64,000 nucleotides of DNA from Blautia glucerasea (GCF_020537505.1 NZ_JAJBMO010000005.1:124001-188000); one strand, 5' to 3'. Shown: positions 34,647 through 42,831, counted from the first letter of the stretch. A program made the numbers and translations. The notes: generated from the letters alone by a model not told the origin.

Positions 34647-35309
34647 TTGACCCACTTACTTGTAGTTGACGATGAAGTTTCTATCTTGGAATTGATTAAG
34701 AACAGTTTGGGGAAAGATGGATATTTGATAACAGTCTGTCAAAATGCGGATGATGTAGACATCAAAAAGCTGCATTTCTATGACCTCATTCTTTTGGATG
34801 TGATGATGCCTGGCACAGACGGGTTTGAGTTTTGCAAACAGATCAGGAATATGGTAGACTGCCCGATTCTCTTTCTGACCGCAAAGACATTAGAGGAAGA
34901 TATATTGTTTGGATTGGGCATCGGTGCGGATGATTATATTACGAAACCTTTTCGTATTCAGGAGCTTCGCGCCCGTGTCGCGGCACATTTACGCAGAGAA
35001 AAAAGGGAGCATCACAGCACACTTTCATTTGAGCCTGATATAAGATTTGACCTTTCCGCAAAGGTACTGTATGTTTCAGAACAGCCGGTTCCCCTTACCA
35101 AAAGCGAGTATTCAATCTGTGAATACCTTGCGAAAAACCGGGGACAGGTTTTTACAAAAGAACAAATCTATGAAGCCGTTTTCGGTTTTGATGGAATAGG
35201 CGATAACTCTACGATCTCAACGCATATAAAAAATATTCGTGCGAAATTGGAGCATTTCAAAATAAGTCCGGTCAGCACCGTATGGGGGATAGGATATAAA
35301 TGGGAGTGA
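34647..35309 (+). CDS. lanR: Response regulator of the lantibiotic immunity system
   Basis: A 220-residue OmpR-type regulator (NisR/SpaR group). Asp51 in LLDVMMP is the phospho-acceptor; KPF and a C-terminal winged helix (STVWGIGYKWE end) complete it. The start is a TTG at 34647 with GGGAGG seven bases before it. The two AATCTT-N5-AATCTT boxes at 31974 and 36711 are its probable sites. Confidence 0.88.
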   Translation: MTHLLVVDDEVSILELIKNSLGKDGYLITVCQNADDVDIKKLHFYDLILLDVMMPGTDGFEFCKQIRNMVDCPILFLTAKTLEEDILFGLGIGADDYITKPFRIQELRARVAAHLRREKREHHSTLSFEPDIRFDLSAKVLYVSEQPVPLTKSEYSICEYLAKNRGQVFTKEQIYEAVFGFDGIGDNSTISTHIKNIRAKLEHFKISPVSTVWGIGYKWE

Positions 35310-36664
35310 AAAAGAAACCTACATTGAAAATATTGTTTCGCCAGTTTGCTATCTCCCTCATTGTCATGCTGGTAGCGGCAATTATTGTCCCTTCTGGTTT
35401 GGAGGGACTTGCTGTAAATGCTGGATTAGCTACAAGAGCAAATCTAAGTGAATTGCAGGTAAAAGAGATCATTCCAACGCTGACGATTGCCCCGGATATT
35501 ACAAAGGTTGTGATTCCACAGGGATGCGGCTACTTAATTCTGGACAAGAACTTTAATGAGCTTTACAGCAATATGGACGATGATGAAAAAGAAATTGCCC
35601 TGCTGTACGCAAAGGGAGAATATATTGAATATGCTACGGGGAGGCAGTTTGCACTTGTTGTCCGGGAAAACGAATTTTGCGTTTTAAGGTATTATATTGG
35701 TTCTCAATTTACAGTGTCATGGCTACCGGAATATTTTCCATCTCCTGACACGCTTGCGTTTATCCTGATGGCTGTAAATTCGCTGCTGGTCATTATCATA
35801 CTGACCACCAGATTTGCTAAGAACCTGCGTACACAACTGACCCCGCTTTTTGAAGCAACTGCGGAGGTTTCAAAGCAAAACCTTGATTTTGAAGTAGGAC
35901 ACGCCAAAATCAAAGAGTTTGAAGATGTCCTTGCATCTTTTTCAGATATGAAAGATAATCTGAAAATTTCGTTAGAACGGCAATGGAAAACCGAACAGAC
36001 ACAGAAAGCGCAAATCGCCGCGCTTGCCCATGATTTGAAAACGCCTCTGACGGTTATTCAAGGAAATGCTGATTTACTCACAGAAACAAATCTTGATGAT
36101 GAGCAACGATTATACGCTGGTTACGTCGTGGAAAGCTCCGGCCAGATGCAGTCATATATTCAAACCCTGATTGATATATCACGGGCGGCGGTTGGTTATC
36201 AGCTCCATATTGAAAGTATAGACTTGCCAGCGTTCATGCAGCACTTGTTCGGTTATATGGAATCACTATGCCGGACAAAAGAAATCCGGCTGCAAATGAA
36301 TACTGTTTCACTTCCTCAAATGCTGAAATTTGATAGGGTGCTGATAGAACGTGCTATTATGAATGTTATCAGTAATGGGCTGGACTACTCCCCGCAAGGC
36401 GGAACGCTTTATGTGGATGTTCAGAGTAACAACGGTTTCGTGGAAATTTCAGTCACAGACGAGGGAACAGGGTTTTCTAAAGAGGCATTATGCCACGCAC
36501 AGGAACGGTTCTATATGGGCGATCAAAGCCGCAATTCAAAGTTACACTTTGGTATGGGTCTATATATTACAAATTCGATTATGGAACAACATAATGGTCA
36601 GCTTATTTTAGAAAATTCAAAAGAAACCGGCGGCGCAAAGGTTACTATGAAACTTCCTTGCTGA
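35300..36664 (+). CDS. lanK: Sensor kinase of the lantibiotic immunity system
   Basis: A 454-residue kinase with helices at about 13-32 and 152-172, a short extracellular sensor, ALAHDLKTPLTVI (phospho-His), an N box NVISNGLDYSP and GMGLYITNSIME. The extracellular part of about 120 residues suits direct sensing of a peptide. Its ATG overlaps the lanR 3' end by ten bases. Confidence 0.88.
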   Translation: MGVKKKPTLKILFRQFAISLIVMLVAAIIVPSGLEGLAVNAGLATRANLSELQVKEIIPTLTIAPDITKVVIPQGCGYLILDKNFNELYSNMDDDEKEIALLYAKGEYIEYATGRQFALVVRENEFCVLRYYIGSQFTVSWLPEYFPSPDTLAFILMAVNSLLVIIILTTRFAKNLRTQLTPLFEATAEVSKQNLDFEVGHAKIKEFEDVLASFSDMKDNLKISLERQWKTEQTQKAQIAALAHDLKTPLTVIQGNADLLTETNLDDEQRLYAGYVVESSGQMQSYIQTLIDISRAAVGYQLHIESIDLPAFMQHLFGYMESLCRTKEIRLQMNTVSLPQMLKFDRVLIERAIMNVISNGLDYSPQGGTLYVDVQSNNGFVEISVTDEGTGFSKEALCHAQERFYMGDQSRNSKLHFGMGLYITNSIMEQHNGQLILENSKETGGAKVTMKLPC

Positions 36665-36678
36665 TTTTCCGATAGTGT

Positions 36679-36708
36679 AATGGACGTCTTTTATGTCCGT
36701 CCATTTTT
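36679..36708 (+). terminator. Terminator of the lan operon
   Basis: AATGGACG (36679-36686) with CGTCCATT (36698-36705), followed by a T run. Confidence 0.8.
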
Positions 36709-36710
36709 CA

Positions 36711-36746
36711 AATCTTTATGGAATCTTCAAAAATTCCTCTTATCAT
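36711..36746 (+). promoter_or_regulatory. Second response-regulator box and -10, reading toward the sigma gene
   Basis: AATCTT at 36711 and 36722 (11-base period), then TATCAT (36741-36746) 13 bases after the second copy: exactly the layout of the lanF promoter. The next gene downstream is the conjugative-element sigma factor at 36898. Confidence 0.6.
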
Positions 36747-36765
36747 GTATCTAAAGAAAAAACAT

Positions 36766-36805
36766 CTGCCCAGCGGCAGAAAAGAAAAAAACCGCTGCTG
36801 GGCAG
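36766..36805 (+). repeat. Hairpin with A4GA7 loop, copy 3 of 3
   Basis: CTGCCCAGC (36766-36774) pairs with GCTGGGCAG (36797-36805). The loop side contains AAAAGAAAAAAA. It lies between the lan operon and the sigma gene, in the leader of any transcript from the second LanR box. Confidence 0.6.
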
Positions 36806-36897
36806 ACCCATTTTCACGCTTAATTTATATTCACTGGTGGCGGTTTTGAGAAATCAAGGCCGCTGCTTTCTTTCTGTCATTCCCAGCAGTTAAAGGC

Positions 36898-37311
36898 ATG
36901 GCGGCCCACGGGAGGCGCTGCCAGTTTGACCATTTTTGCAAGCTGGTACTGTACCATGAAGCCGTTGACTACTTCCGGGAAAGGAAGCGTCAGCGTGGCT
37001 GGGAAACATCCTTTGAAACACTGCCGCTTTCGGAACTGGACACGCTATGCACGATAGATCAGTACCCCAGCGACAGTTTTATATTTCCGGCCTATGGCTG
37101 TGAGCTTCAGATCAGCGACGGGCTGGTGGCCGCTGCCTTTGCCAGCTTGCCCCAGCCGGGACAAAGCATCTTGATACTGCATTGTGTCCTGGAACTGACG
37201 GACGGCGAGATCGACGCGGTGGTGGGAATGTCCCGCAGCGCCGTCCAGCGGCACAGGACTAAGACGCTGGAAACCATGAGAACAAGACTGACGGGAGGTA
37301 TTGCAGAATGA
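36898..37311 (+). CDS. Sigma-70 family factor of a Tn1549-type element
   Basis: A 137-residue sigma-like protein with a C-terminal region 4 helix-turn-helix (LTDGEIDAVVGMSRSAVQRH). The whole sequence (CQFDHFCKLVLYHEAVDYFR, then RKRQRGWETSFETLPLSELD) is typical of the small sigma factors of Tn916/Tn1549-type conjugative elements. It should control element genes. The next gene overlaps its stop. Confidence 0.82.
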   Translation: MAAHGRRCQFDHFCKLVLYHEAVDYFRERKRQRGWETSFETLPLSELDTLCTIDQYPSDSFIFPAYGCELQISDGLVAAAFASLPQPGQSILILHCVLELTDGEIDAVVGMSRSAVQRHRTKTLETMRTRLTGGIAE

Positions 37312-37541
37312 AGCAGGCCAGATATAAGGAGCCTTTGCCCCTTGCAGTGATCGAGGCGGCCCGCGCCGGTGACGCCGGGGCCGTGGAACAGATCTTGCAG
37401 TATTACAACGGTTACATAAACAAGCTCTGTACCCGGACGCTCTATGACGATTGCGGCCAGCTCCATGTATGCGTAGACGAGTACATGAAGCACCGCCTTG
37501 AAAACAAACTCATTTATGCGATTGTCTGTAACAGCAGATAG
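37308..37541 (+). CDS. HTH_16-type small regulator of a conjugative element
   Basis: A 77-residue protein: PLPLAVIEAARAGDAGAVEQ then ILQYYNGYINKL, the HTH_16 family pattern found next to the sigma gene in Tn916/Tn1549-type elements. It overlaps the sigma gene by four bases (ATGA). Confidence 0.8.
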   Translation: MKQARYKEPLPLAVIEAARAGDAGAVEQILQYYNGYINKLCTRTLYDDCGQLHVCVDEYMKHRLENKLIYAIVCNSR

Positions 37542-37546
37542 CAAAG

Positions 37547-37592
37547 CGCCGGGCGCGGCGGCCATGTGGCCGCCTGTGTCCGGCGTCTTTTC
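37547..37592. terminator. GC-rich terminator after the sigma/HTH pair
   Basis: GCCGG facing CCGGC with an internal GGCGGCC/GGCCGCC hairpin, followed by TCTTTTCTT. It serves the plus-strand pair; the convergent gene ends at 37593. Confidence 0.7.
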
Positions 37593-37925
37593 TTATGCTT
37601 CGTGCTGCCAGTATCTTTTCCGCTGGCGCTCGGCCTCCTTACGGCGTCGCATCCGTTTGGCGCAGGCCGCGCAGTATTTGGCCCGGTTAGACTTCGGCTG
37701 GAACGTGGCCCCACACTCGCAGCAGCGTTTCACTTCATCCCGGTCTTTGATGATTTCGGCGTACAGGGCAGCGTCCAATGGGAGGACGGCTGCCTGAAAC
37801 CACCGGCACAGCAGCGAATAGGAAATGCTTTGTACGCAAACACATTCCTCGCCATCGTCCAGTAACAGGCAATTACCGTTACAGTAATTACAGCACTCAT
37901 GCGTCAGACGCCGGGCCTTGTCCTT
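37593..37925 (-). pseudogene. Cysteine-rich VLP protein, truncated 5'
   Basis: The sequence HECCNYCNGNCLLLDDGEEC, then CVQSISYSLLCRWF and a CxxC-x-CxxC zinc-ribbon-like end (CCECGATF, YCAACAKR), belongs to the Cys-rich VLP family of conjugative elements. It has no start of its own and is fused in frame to the 3' side of a serine recombinase fragment at about KDKARRL. Confidence 0.65.
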
Positions 37926-38466
37926 AAAGTGCTTGCGGGTCTTGAAATTGATGGTATGCCCTAAATACTCTCGTTTTTTTAAAATGTTCACGATGGTAGA
38001 TGATCCCCATCCATAGGGGTCTTTGACCGGCTTTGAACGGTTCACACCCTCGTTGAAGCGGGCAAGGTGTACGACAGGAATTTCAATCCGGTCTGTGGAT
38101 AATTTGCAGGCGATCTGGTAAGGCCCATAAGTAGCCGTAAATCACAGTGCCGGTCAGGTGCTTGCCACTCATGCCTTTTGACTTAAACACAAAGCGGATT
38201 TTCCGGCTGGTATCACGGGCGTAAAATTCATTCATAATGTTGCGGAACGGGGTAAAATCGTCATCGCCTTTCAGACTGTCCACACCGTCGTTGATGACGA
38301 TTGCCTCTACACGCCCTGCCTCCACTTCCTCCATTATCGCCAAAAATCCGGGGCGGGCAAAATCCTCTAACATCTGTTTTTGGTTGGATATGGAGTTGCT
38401 CTCGCCCTGTAACTCATCGTCCCGGCTCAGGTGCTCGTACAGTGGGGTAATTTTTTCATTTCTCAT
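37926..38466 (-). pseudogene. Large serine recombinase, decayed by internal deletions
   Basis: The N-terminal part reads ITPLYEHLSRDDELQGESNS, with the catalytic serine, but the block between DFAR and PGF and the block after EVEAGRV (normally with the MSRLGRD arginines) are missing. After VIYGYLW another deletion shifts the frame, and the recombinase resumes as YQIACKLSTDRIEIPVVHLA and WGSSTIVNILKKREYLGHT before joining the VLP gene. The catalytic domain is broken, so no recombination is expected. It is of the Tn4451/Tn1549-associated type. Confidence 0.75.
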
Positions 38467-38830
38467 GGCTGTACCTCCTAAAACAAAAATGCTCTAACAA
38501 CTCATTTTGCCATGCACGTACATCTGCCACCGTAATCTCACTAAGAATCTTTTTCTCAAAATATGGTCTGATCTTCAAGTCAATGATGTAACGCTTTGTA
38601 TACATGGTGTGTTCACGAAGTCTGACATCCATATCCTTATAGTAGATTTCCAGAAAGTTCCCGAATTCGATATCTACACCCTGGCTCTGTTGCTGAAGAA
38701 AGTCTCGCTCCCACTCTTTTGCCTCGCCTTTGGTCCGGAATCCACGTTTTTGTTTTCTCTTTTGGTTACCTTGCCAGTCTTTATAATAGACCTGTACTTT
38801 CCAGTTCTTTCCTTCTTTGTAAACACCCAT
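38456..38830 (-). pseudogene. Tyrosine integrase of E1, N-terminal stump
   Basis: 124 residues with the arm-binding domain (WKVQVYYKDWQGNQKRKQKR, then GFRTKGEAKEWERDF) and the start of the core-binding domain, ending at VRAWQNELL, after which the frame runs into recombinase sequence. The catalytic domain (R, HxxR, Y) is lost. It aligns well with the E3 integrase at 57962. It begins two bases after the last excisionase gene. Confidence 0.85.
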
Positions 38831-38832
38831 TG

Positions 38833-39030
38833 TTAATCCTCAACCTTCATTCCGTAAATCTTTTCTGCCAAAAATTTGGTAGAGATTTTTCCAGCTACTA
38901 CAATATAGCCTTTTGCTTTCAACTCCTTGTTGTACTCTCGCATCAAATTGTAGGCATACGCTTTAGAAACACCAAGAATTGCACACACATCATCCACATC
39001 CATATACATTTTTTCCTGCACTATACTCAT
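38833..39030 (-). CDS. Excisionase-like HTH protein, copy c
   Basis: A 65-residue MerR-like winged helix protein: MYMDVDDVCAILGVSKAYAY then a recognition helix and KISTKFLAEKIYG end. Such proteins directly precede tyrosine integrase genes in this type of element and act as recombination directionality factors. Its ATG overlaps the stop of copy b (ATGA). It is the third of three tandem paralogues. Confidence 0.78.
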   Translation of the reverse strand: MSIVQEKMYMDVDDVCAILGVSKAYAYNLMREYNKELKAKGYIVVAGKISTKFLAEKIYGMKVED

Positions 39031-39245
39031 ATCGCTTTATCCTCCTTCAAATATTGCTCAACATGTTCCAGACCATAGATCTTGTCCTCTACATAGCGGG
39101 TTGGCACCCGTCCGAGAATAACATAATAGTTCTTGCTTTCCAGATCGGCATTCATTCTTTCCACCACCCGGTAAGCAAACGAAACTGATAATCCAAAGAG
39201 TTCTGCAATGTCTTCTACTGATAAATACATTTTTCTCTTACGCAT
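39027..39245 (-). CDS. Excisionase-like HTH protein, copy b
   Basis: A 72-residue paralogue: MYLSVEDIAELFGLSVSFAY and VPTRYVEDKIYGLEHVEQYL. The ATG at 39243-39245 follows AAAGGA by eight bases and overlaps the 3' end of copy a by eight bases. It is longer at the C-terminus than copy c. Confidence 0.75.
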   Translation of the reverse strand: MRKRKMYLSVEDIAELFGLSVSFAYRVVERMNADLESKNYYVILGRVPTRYVEDKIYGLEHVEQYLKEDKAI

Positions 39246-39465
39246 GAAACCATTCCTTTCCCTCTTCCTGTGGAATCTCACAAGTATCTTCTACTCCGTA
39301 GAAACGCTTCACAAAATACTTTGTCGGAACTTTTCCTCTAAGCGTCAAATATCCCTGTTCTTCCAGCTCCTTATTCAGATTGCCAATGATCTCATAAGCC
39401 GATGTCTGTTTTACCTCCAGAAGTTCACATATATCGGCTGCCTTTAAAAATAATTTGTTCTGCAT
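39238..39465 (-). CDS. Excisionase-like HTH protein, copy a
   Basis: A 75-residue paralogue: LFLKAADICELLEVKQTSAY and VPTKYFVKRFYGVEDTCEIP. AGGAGG stands eight bases before the ATG, so it heads the excisionase-integrase operon of E1. Confidence 0.75.
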   Translation of the reverse strand: MQNKLFLKAADICELLEVKQTSAYEIIGNLNKELEEQGYLTLRGKVPTKYFVKRFYGVEDTCEIPQEEGKEWFHA

Positions 39466-40063
39466 AATCAGTACCTCCTGTATTTTGAATATTTATCTCT
39501 TCATATACTCTGTACTGGCAGATGTAAAATCGGACATCATTTTCCGAAATTTAGCAAATTATTTTAATTTTACAGTTTCCATATGTGTTATCGCTGAACC
39601 ATGGAGTTAATATCATTGAAAAAGGGTATAAAAAAACAGTCTGCCCTGACGGAAAATATTTCCATCAAAACAAACTGTTCTTCATATTCACACTAATTAT
39701 ATTTTCTGAGCATAGTTACTTTTGCGAAAATCTCAGATAACTCCGGAAAGAAAACAAAGAAAAAAAAGATTTTTTAACTCCATTTGCACTCCACCGGAAC
39801 ATCCAGACAGCCCGCAAAACCTTTATTTATGGGCTTTTTCGCAATTTAGTCCGCTACTCAAACTCGCAAATTTGAAATTAGTTCTATACAATTTTGTATA
39901 GGTGTTTCGGTTCTATTTTGTTTTATTTTTGTCCAACTGTCCGAGTCCTTTAGGATGTACCGAATAGTGTTATCACTTTATTATCAAGATAATGTTATCA
40001 ATCTGAGCAAATGGAGTATCTCCTAAAATCCATTATTAATATAAATCAATTCATATCCCAAAA
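39466..40063. other. Gene-free junction between E1 and E2
   Basis: Contains the leader of the E1 excisionase operon, the att core and both arm pairs (listed under 39777-40000), and the 3' edge of the E2 cargo. No coding frame with a ribosome site. Confidence 0.6.
39777..40000. other. att junction E1/E2 with integrase arm-type repeats
   Basis: Core TACTCAAACTC at 39855-39865. Left of it, ACTCCA at 39777 and 39788 (11-base period), the E1 right arm. Right of it, GTTATCA at 39969, ATTATCA at 39980 and GTTATCA at 39994, the E2 left arm, 104 bases from the core. On the minus strand the core encodes EFE plus a stop, a hint that the ancestral target was a gene end. Confidence 0.75.
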
Positions 40064-41908
40064 TCAAACTGTATGATTTTGATAATATCTCAAAACGTTA
40101 TCTGAAGGTCCAAATAACAACAATTTGTAATTATCCTTGTTAACATTAGTTCCTCTATTATCATGAAGTATCTTTTTATGTACCTCATTATCATTTTGAG
40201 CTTCCAAAATAATGTCGGATATATTTTCGACATACTCACCTGCTTCGGTTTTTACTAATATATAGTTTATTACAAAATCAACATAATTATGAAGACATTC
40301 TACTATCGTATCTTCATACCAGAATTCTTGTCCTGCATGGACCAAAAAATTTCTTGTACGATAGATTCTTTCTATATGCCAACCAATTTTTTTCTGATGT
40401 CTTTCCAAAAGATCACTAATTTTTTCCCCGTTTTTTATGTTTTTATCCACTAATTCAAATATTCGCGTTCTTAATAAAGGATTATTTTCCAGAGTTTTTT
40501 CCACCGCTTTCACTCTATCTGTATCTGGATCATCAAAAAGAACATCAACAAATACCTCAAAGTTATCCAAGGAATATTGTTCAATTAATGGTTTATTATA
40601 TGCTTTAACGTTAGCTATTACATCATTATGTAAATATTTCAATCTTTTTATAATATAGGTTCTCTGAATAACCTCAATTAAAGCTCGCTTTACATGTTCA
40701 CCTTTACTTCCACCACTACTTCCATTACTAAACAGCATTTCCAAAGATGTCCAAAGCATAGTAATAACATATTTATTTTTTACACCCTGACTTATTGCAT
40801 CACCATGATATGAAAGAACACCCATAAAATCAGAAAACATCTTCTGAGATATCCTTAACGACTGCAACATTCTAAGTACACTAGGCAAATAATTTTGTTC
40901 ATACTTTCTATTTCTTCTTTGCATTGCAGATTGTACTTTTATTCTTGTCTTAGAGTAATTTAGACATACATTATAAGGATAATTTTTTTTCACTTCATTA
41001 TCTACATTTGTGATAATATCCACAAAAAATCCCATAAATTTTTGTACCTTTTCTGCCGCTTTATAGGGATCTAAGTCCATACATGTATATTTAACAATCT
41101 CAACTTTATCTACCACTTGTATTGACATATAATAATCTAAAAACCAGCTCATGGAATGATACTGTTCTTTTTGAATTATTGTCTTCAGTTCATCTATTGT
41201 CATTCTACTCAACTCAATTCTTCCTGAATCAACTATTCTTTCTAGACCTTTTATATATGTCATTATTTTTTTATCAATAATTGTTATGCATTCCCATTTT
41301 TTGCGTTCAAATGAGAACAGTTCAAAATAATCATATATTTGATTACAAGTAGTAATCTCCCTTTTTTTAAAAAAATCACTGGTAACATTATATATGTGTT
41401 GCTTTGAATATCCCAATGCCATAATTTCTGACATCCAGTCACCTATTAATTTAATCAACTCGATTTGTTCTTTTTCTGCACAAACCAAATCGCAAATTTT
41501 ATCCTTCAATTTATTATAATATTTCCTTCCCCCTAAATAATTCTGTAAATTTCGAATAGTGCTTTCAAATAATGCTTTATCCGTTTTCAGTGTTTCTAAC
41601 AACGAATATATTTTCCCGTATCTTTCTCCCAATATTTCTTTTGCAACTTTATCGTTAGACAAACTGAATTCTAATTCTTCCAATATAGGGATTAAATATT
41701 TTGTATAATACTTGTCCAGTGCATTTGATTCTTTTAAAAATTTATATGTATTATAAGCCTCTCGGCAAATTAATCTAGTATTTAATGTTGGTGCTTTATA
41801 TGTATCCGGCGAATAATCAAATGTCATTTCGTTTACACATTGAAAAAACAAAAAAAGATTTTTAGTAGTATCATTTATTTTAAAATTATTAGATGGTCTA
41901 CTTAACAT
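40064..41908 (-). CDS. Large protein with C-terminal HEPN-type RNase motif
   Basis: A 614-residue, AT-rich gene that I do not recognise as a named family. Its C-terminal part is helical with IERIYRTRNFLVHAG, where Arg519-Asn...His524 fits the R-x4-6-H motif of HEPN ribonucleases (compare ApeA-like and Abi proteins); a helix LHNYVDFVINYILVK follows. The first 500 residues are helical with no other motif; a sensor role is possible. GGGGAG lies seven bases before the ATG. It is the cargo gene nearest the left end of E2, a usual place for defence genes. Confidence 0.65.
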   Translation of the reverse strand: MLSRPSNNFKINDTTKNLFLFFQCVNEMTFDYSPDTYKAPTLNTRLICREAYNTYKFLKESNALDKYYTKYLIPILEELEFSLSNDKVAKEILGERYGKIYSLLETLKTDKALFESTIRNLQNYLGGRKYYNKLKDKICDLVCAEKEQIELIKLIGDWMSEIMALGYSKQHIYNVTSDFFKKREITTCNQIYDYFELFSFERKKWECITIIDKKIMTYIKGLERIVDSGRIELSRMTIDELKTIIQKEQYHSMSWFLDYYMSIQVVDKVEIVKYTCMDLDPYKAAEKVQKFMGFFVDIITNVDNEVKKNYPYNVCLNYSKTRIKVQSAMQRRNRKYEQNYLPSVLRMLQSLRISQKMFSDFMGVLSYHGDAISQGVKNKYVITMLWTSLEMLFSNGSSGGSKGEHVKRALIEVIQRTYIIKRLKYLHNDVIANVKAYNKPLIEQYSLDNFEVFVDVLFDDPDTDRVKAVEKTLENNPLLRTRIFELVDKNIKNGEKISDLLERHQKKIGWHIERIYRTRNFLVHAGQEFWYEDTIVECLHNYVDFVINYILVKTEAGEYVENISDIILEAQNDNEVHKKILHDNRGTNVNKDNYKLLLFGPSDNVLRYYQNHTV

Positions 41909-42063
41909 TCATACTCTCCCCTTTAGCATCTAAATATAAACTTTTCCATATTGTATATTTTCTGTATTTATATACATCATATACAGTCTATGACTTTTTT
42001 ATTTTCAAACAACCATATCCACTAATATACCCATACCGTGCCCAAAGTTTTTTCTCAAAATGT

Positions 42064-42363
42064 TTATGTGAAAATTCTCGTAATATCCCGATACCGGTTT
42101 ACTACCCGGTAAATTTCCACATACTCTTCTCCAACTTTATAAATGATCACATAATTCTCCCAAACCGCATACTTGTAATCTGTTCGGAAACTAACTCTTT
42201 TTGAGAGATCTGCACCTATCCCCGGAAACATTTGAATATTTTCAAATTTATCGTAAATTTCTTTGATCGTCTTTGCAGCATATTCTGCATTATCCTCAGC
42301 AATATAATCACGAATTTCTTTTAAATCCGCTGCAACCAATGGGTTAATTCGTAATTTCAGCAT
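42064..42363 (-). CDS. RelE/ParE superfamily toxin
   Basis: A 99-residue toxin-fold protein: LRINPLVAADLKEIRDYIAE, GIGADLSKRV and YVEIYRVVNRYRDI, as in RelE/ParE proteins of type II systems (mRNA cleavage or gyrase inhibition). It starts three bases after the antitoxin gene, so the two form an operon. Confidence 0.87.
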   Translation of the reverse strand: MLKLRINPLVAADLKEIRDYIAEDNAEYAAKTIKEIYDKFENIQMFPGIGADLSKRVSFRTDYKYAVWENYVIIYKVGEEYVEIYRVVNRYRDITRIFT

Positions 42364-42366
42364 AGT

Positions 42367-42615
42367 TTATTCCCCCACAAGGGCTTTTAGTTCGTCCAAG
42401 CTAAGCCAGCCTTCGCCATCTTTGACTGCCTCCTCTGCCTCCTGTAGCTTCATTAATAGCTTTTTCTCTGCACGATCACGCTCATAATCTTCTATATCAA
42501 GCACTACAAAACGCCCTCTGCCATTTTTCGTCAAAAACACCGGCTCTCCAGTCCGGCAATTTTTTAAAACTTCATTATAATTTCTCAAATCAGATACTGG
42601 TAAAATATTCGCCAT
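42367..42615 (-). CDS. Phd/YefM family antitoxin
   Basis: An 82-residue antitoxin: ILPVSDLRNYNEVLKNCRTG and PVFLTKNGRGRFVVLDIEDY are diagnostic. It binds DNA with its N-terminal part and the toxin with its C-terminal tail. The ATG at 42615 has AAAGGAG ten bases before it. A promoter with TTGAAT and TATAAT lies at 42660-42688. Confidence 0.87.
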   Translation of the reverse strand: MANILPVSDLRNYNEVLKNCRTGEPVFLTKNGRGRFVVLDIEDYERDRAEKKLLMKLQEAEEAVKDGEGWLSLDELKALVGE

Positions 42616-42659
42616 ATAGACCGGTCTCCTTTCTTGATGCACTGTTTTTTTCTATATTT

Positions 42660-42688
42660 ATTATATGTGAAAAAGCTGTAAAATTCAA
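42660..42688 (-). promoter_or_regulatory. Promoter of the Phd/RelE operon
   Basis: On the minus strand: TTGAAT (42683-42688), 17-base spacer, TATAAT (42660-42665). The -35 lies in the arm of the terminator at 42672-42707. Confidence 0.65.
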
Positions 42689-42707
42689 CTTAAAATTTTA
42701 CAGCTTT
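42672..42707. terminator. Terminator of the XRE/membrane operon, 14-bp perfect stem
   Basis: Arms 42672-42685 and 42694-42707, with T runs on the minus side (and a shorter one on the plus side). Confidence 0.85.
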
Positions 42708-42831
42708 CTTGTTTTCCAAATTGCAACAACCAATTATCAATATTATTCCGACAAGGAATTCACCAATTATAATCAATCAAAACATCAAAGATTCATTCTT
42801 GATTATATTTATCTAGATAAAACATTGTTAT

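Larger units (their letters stand above)
24893..39865. mobile_element. E1: decayed integrative element with nested conjugative-element debris
   Basis: Right end fixed by the core at 39855-39865 and the arm pair at 39777/39788. Contains three excisionase genes, an integrase stump, broken serine recombinase, VLP, TopB and ABC fragments, the lan immunity module, a two-component set and two XRE units. The left end is not resolved: no ACTCCA repeat pair was found at any left boundary, and the start given here is only the first mobile-type fragment. Confidence 0.55.

Noticed and set aside
38979..39188. Plus-strand frames opposite the excisionase genes
   Set aside because: Shadow of conserved minus-strand genes; His/Pro/Phe-rich and no start signal.
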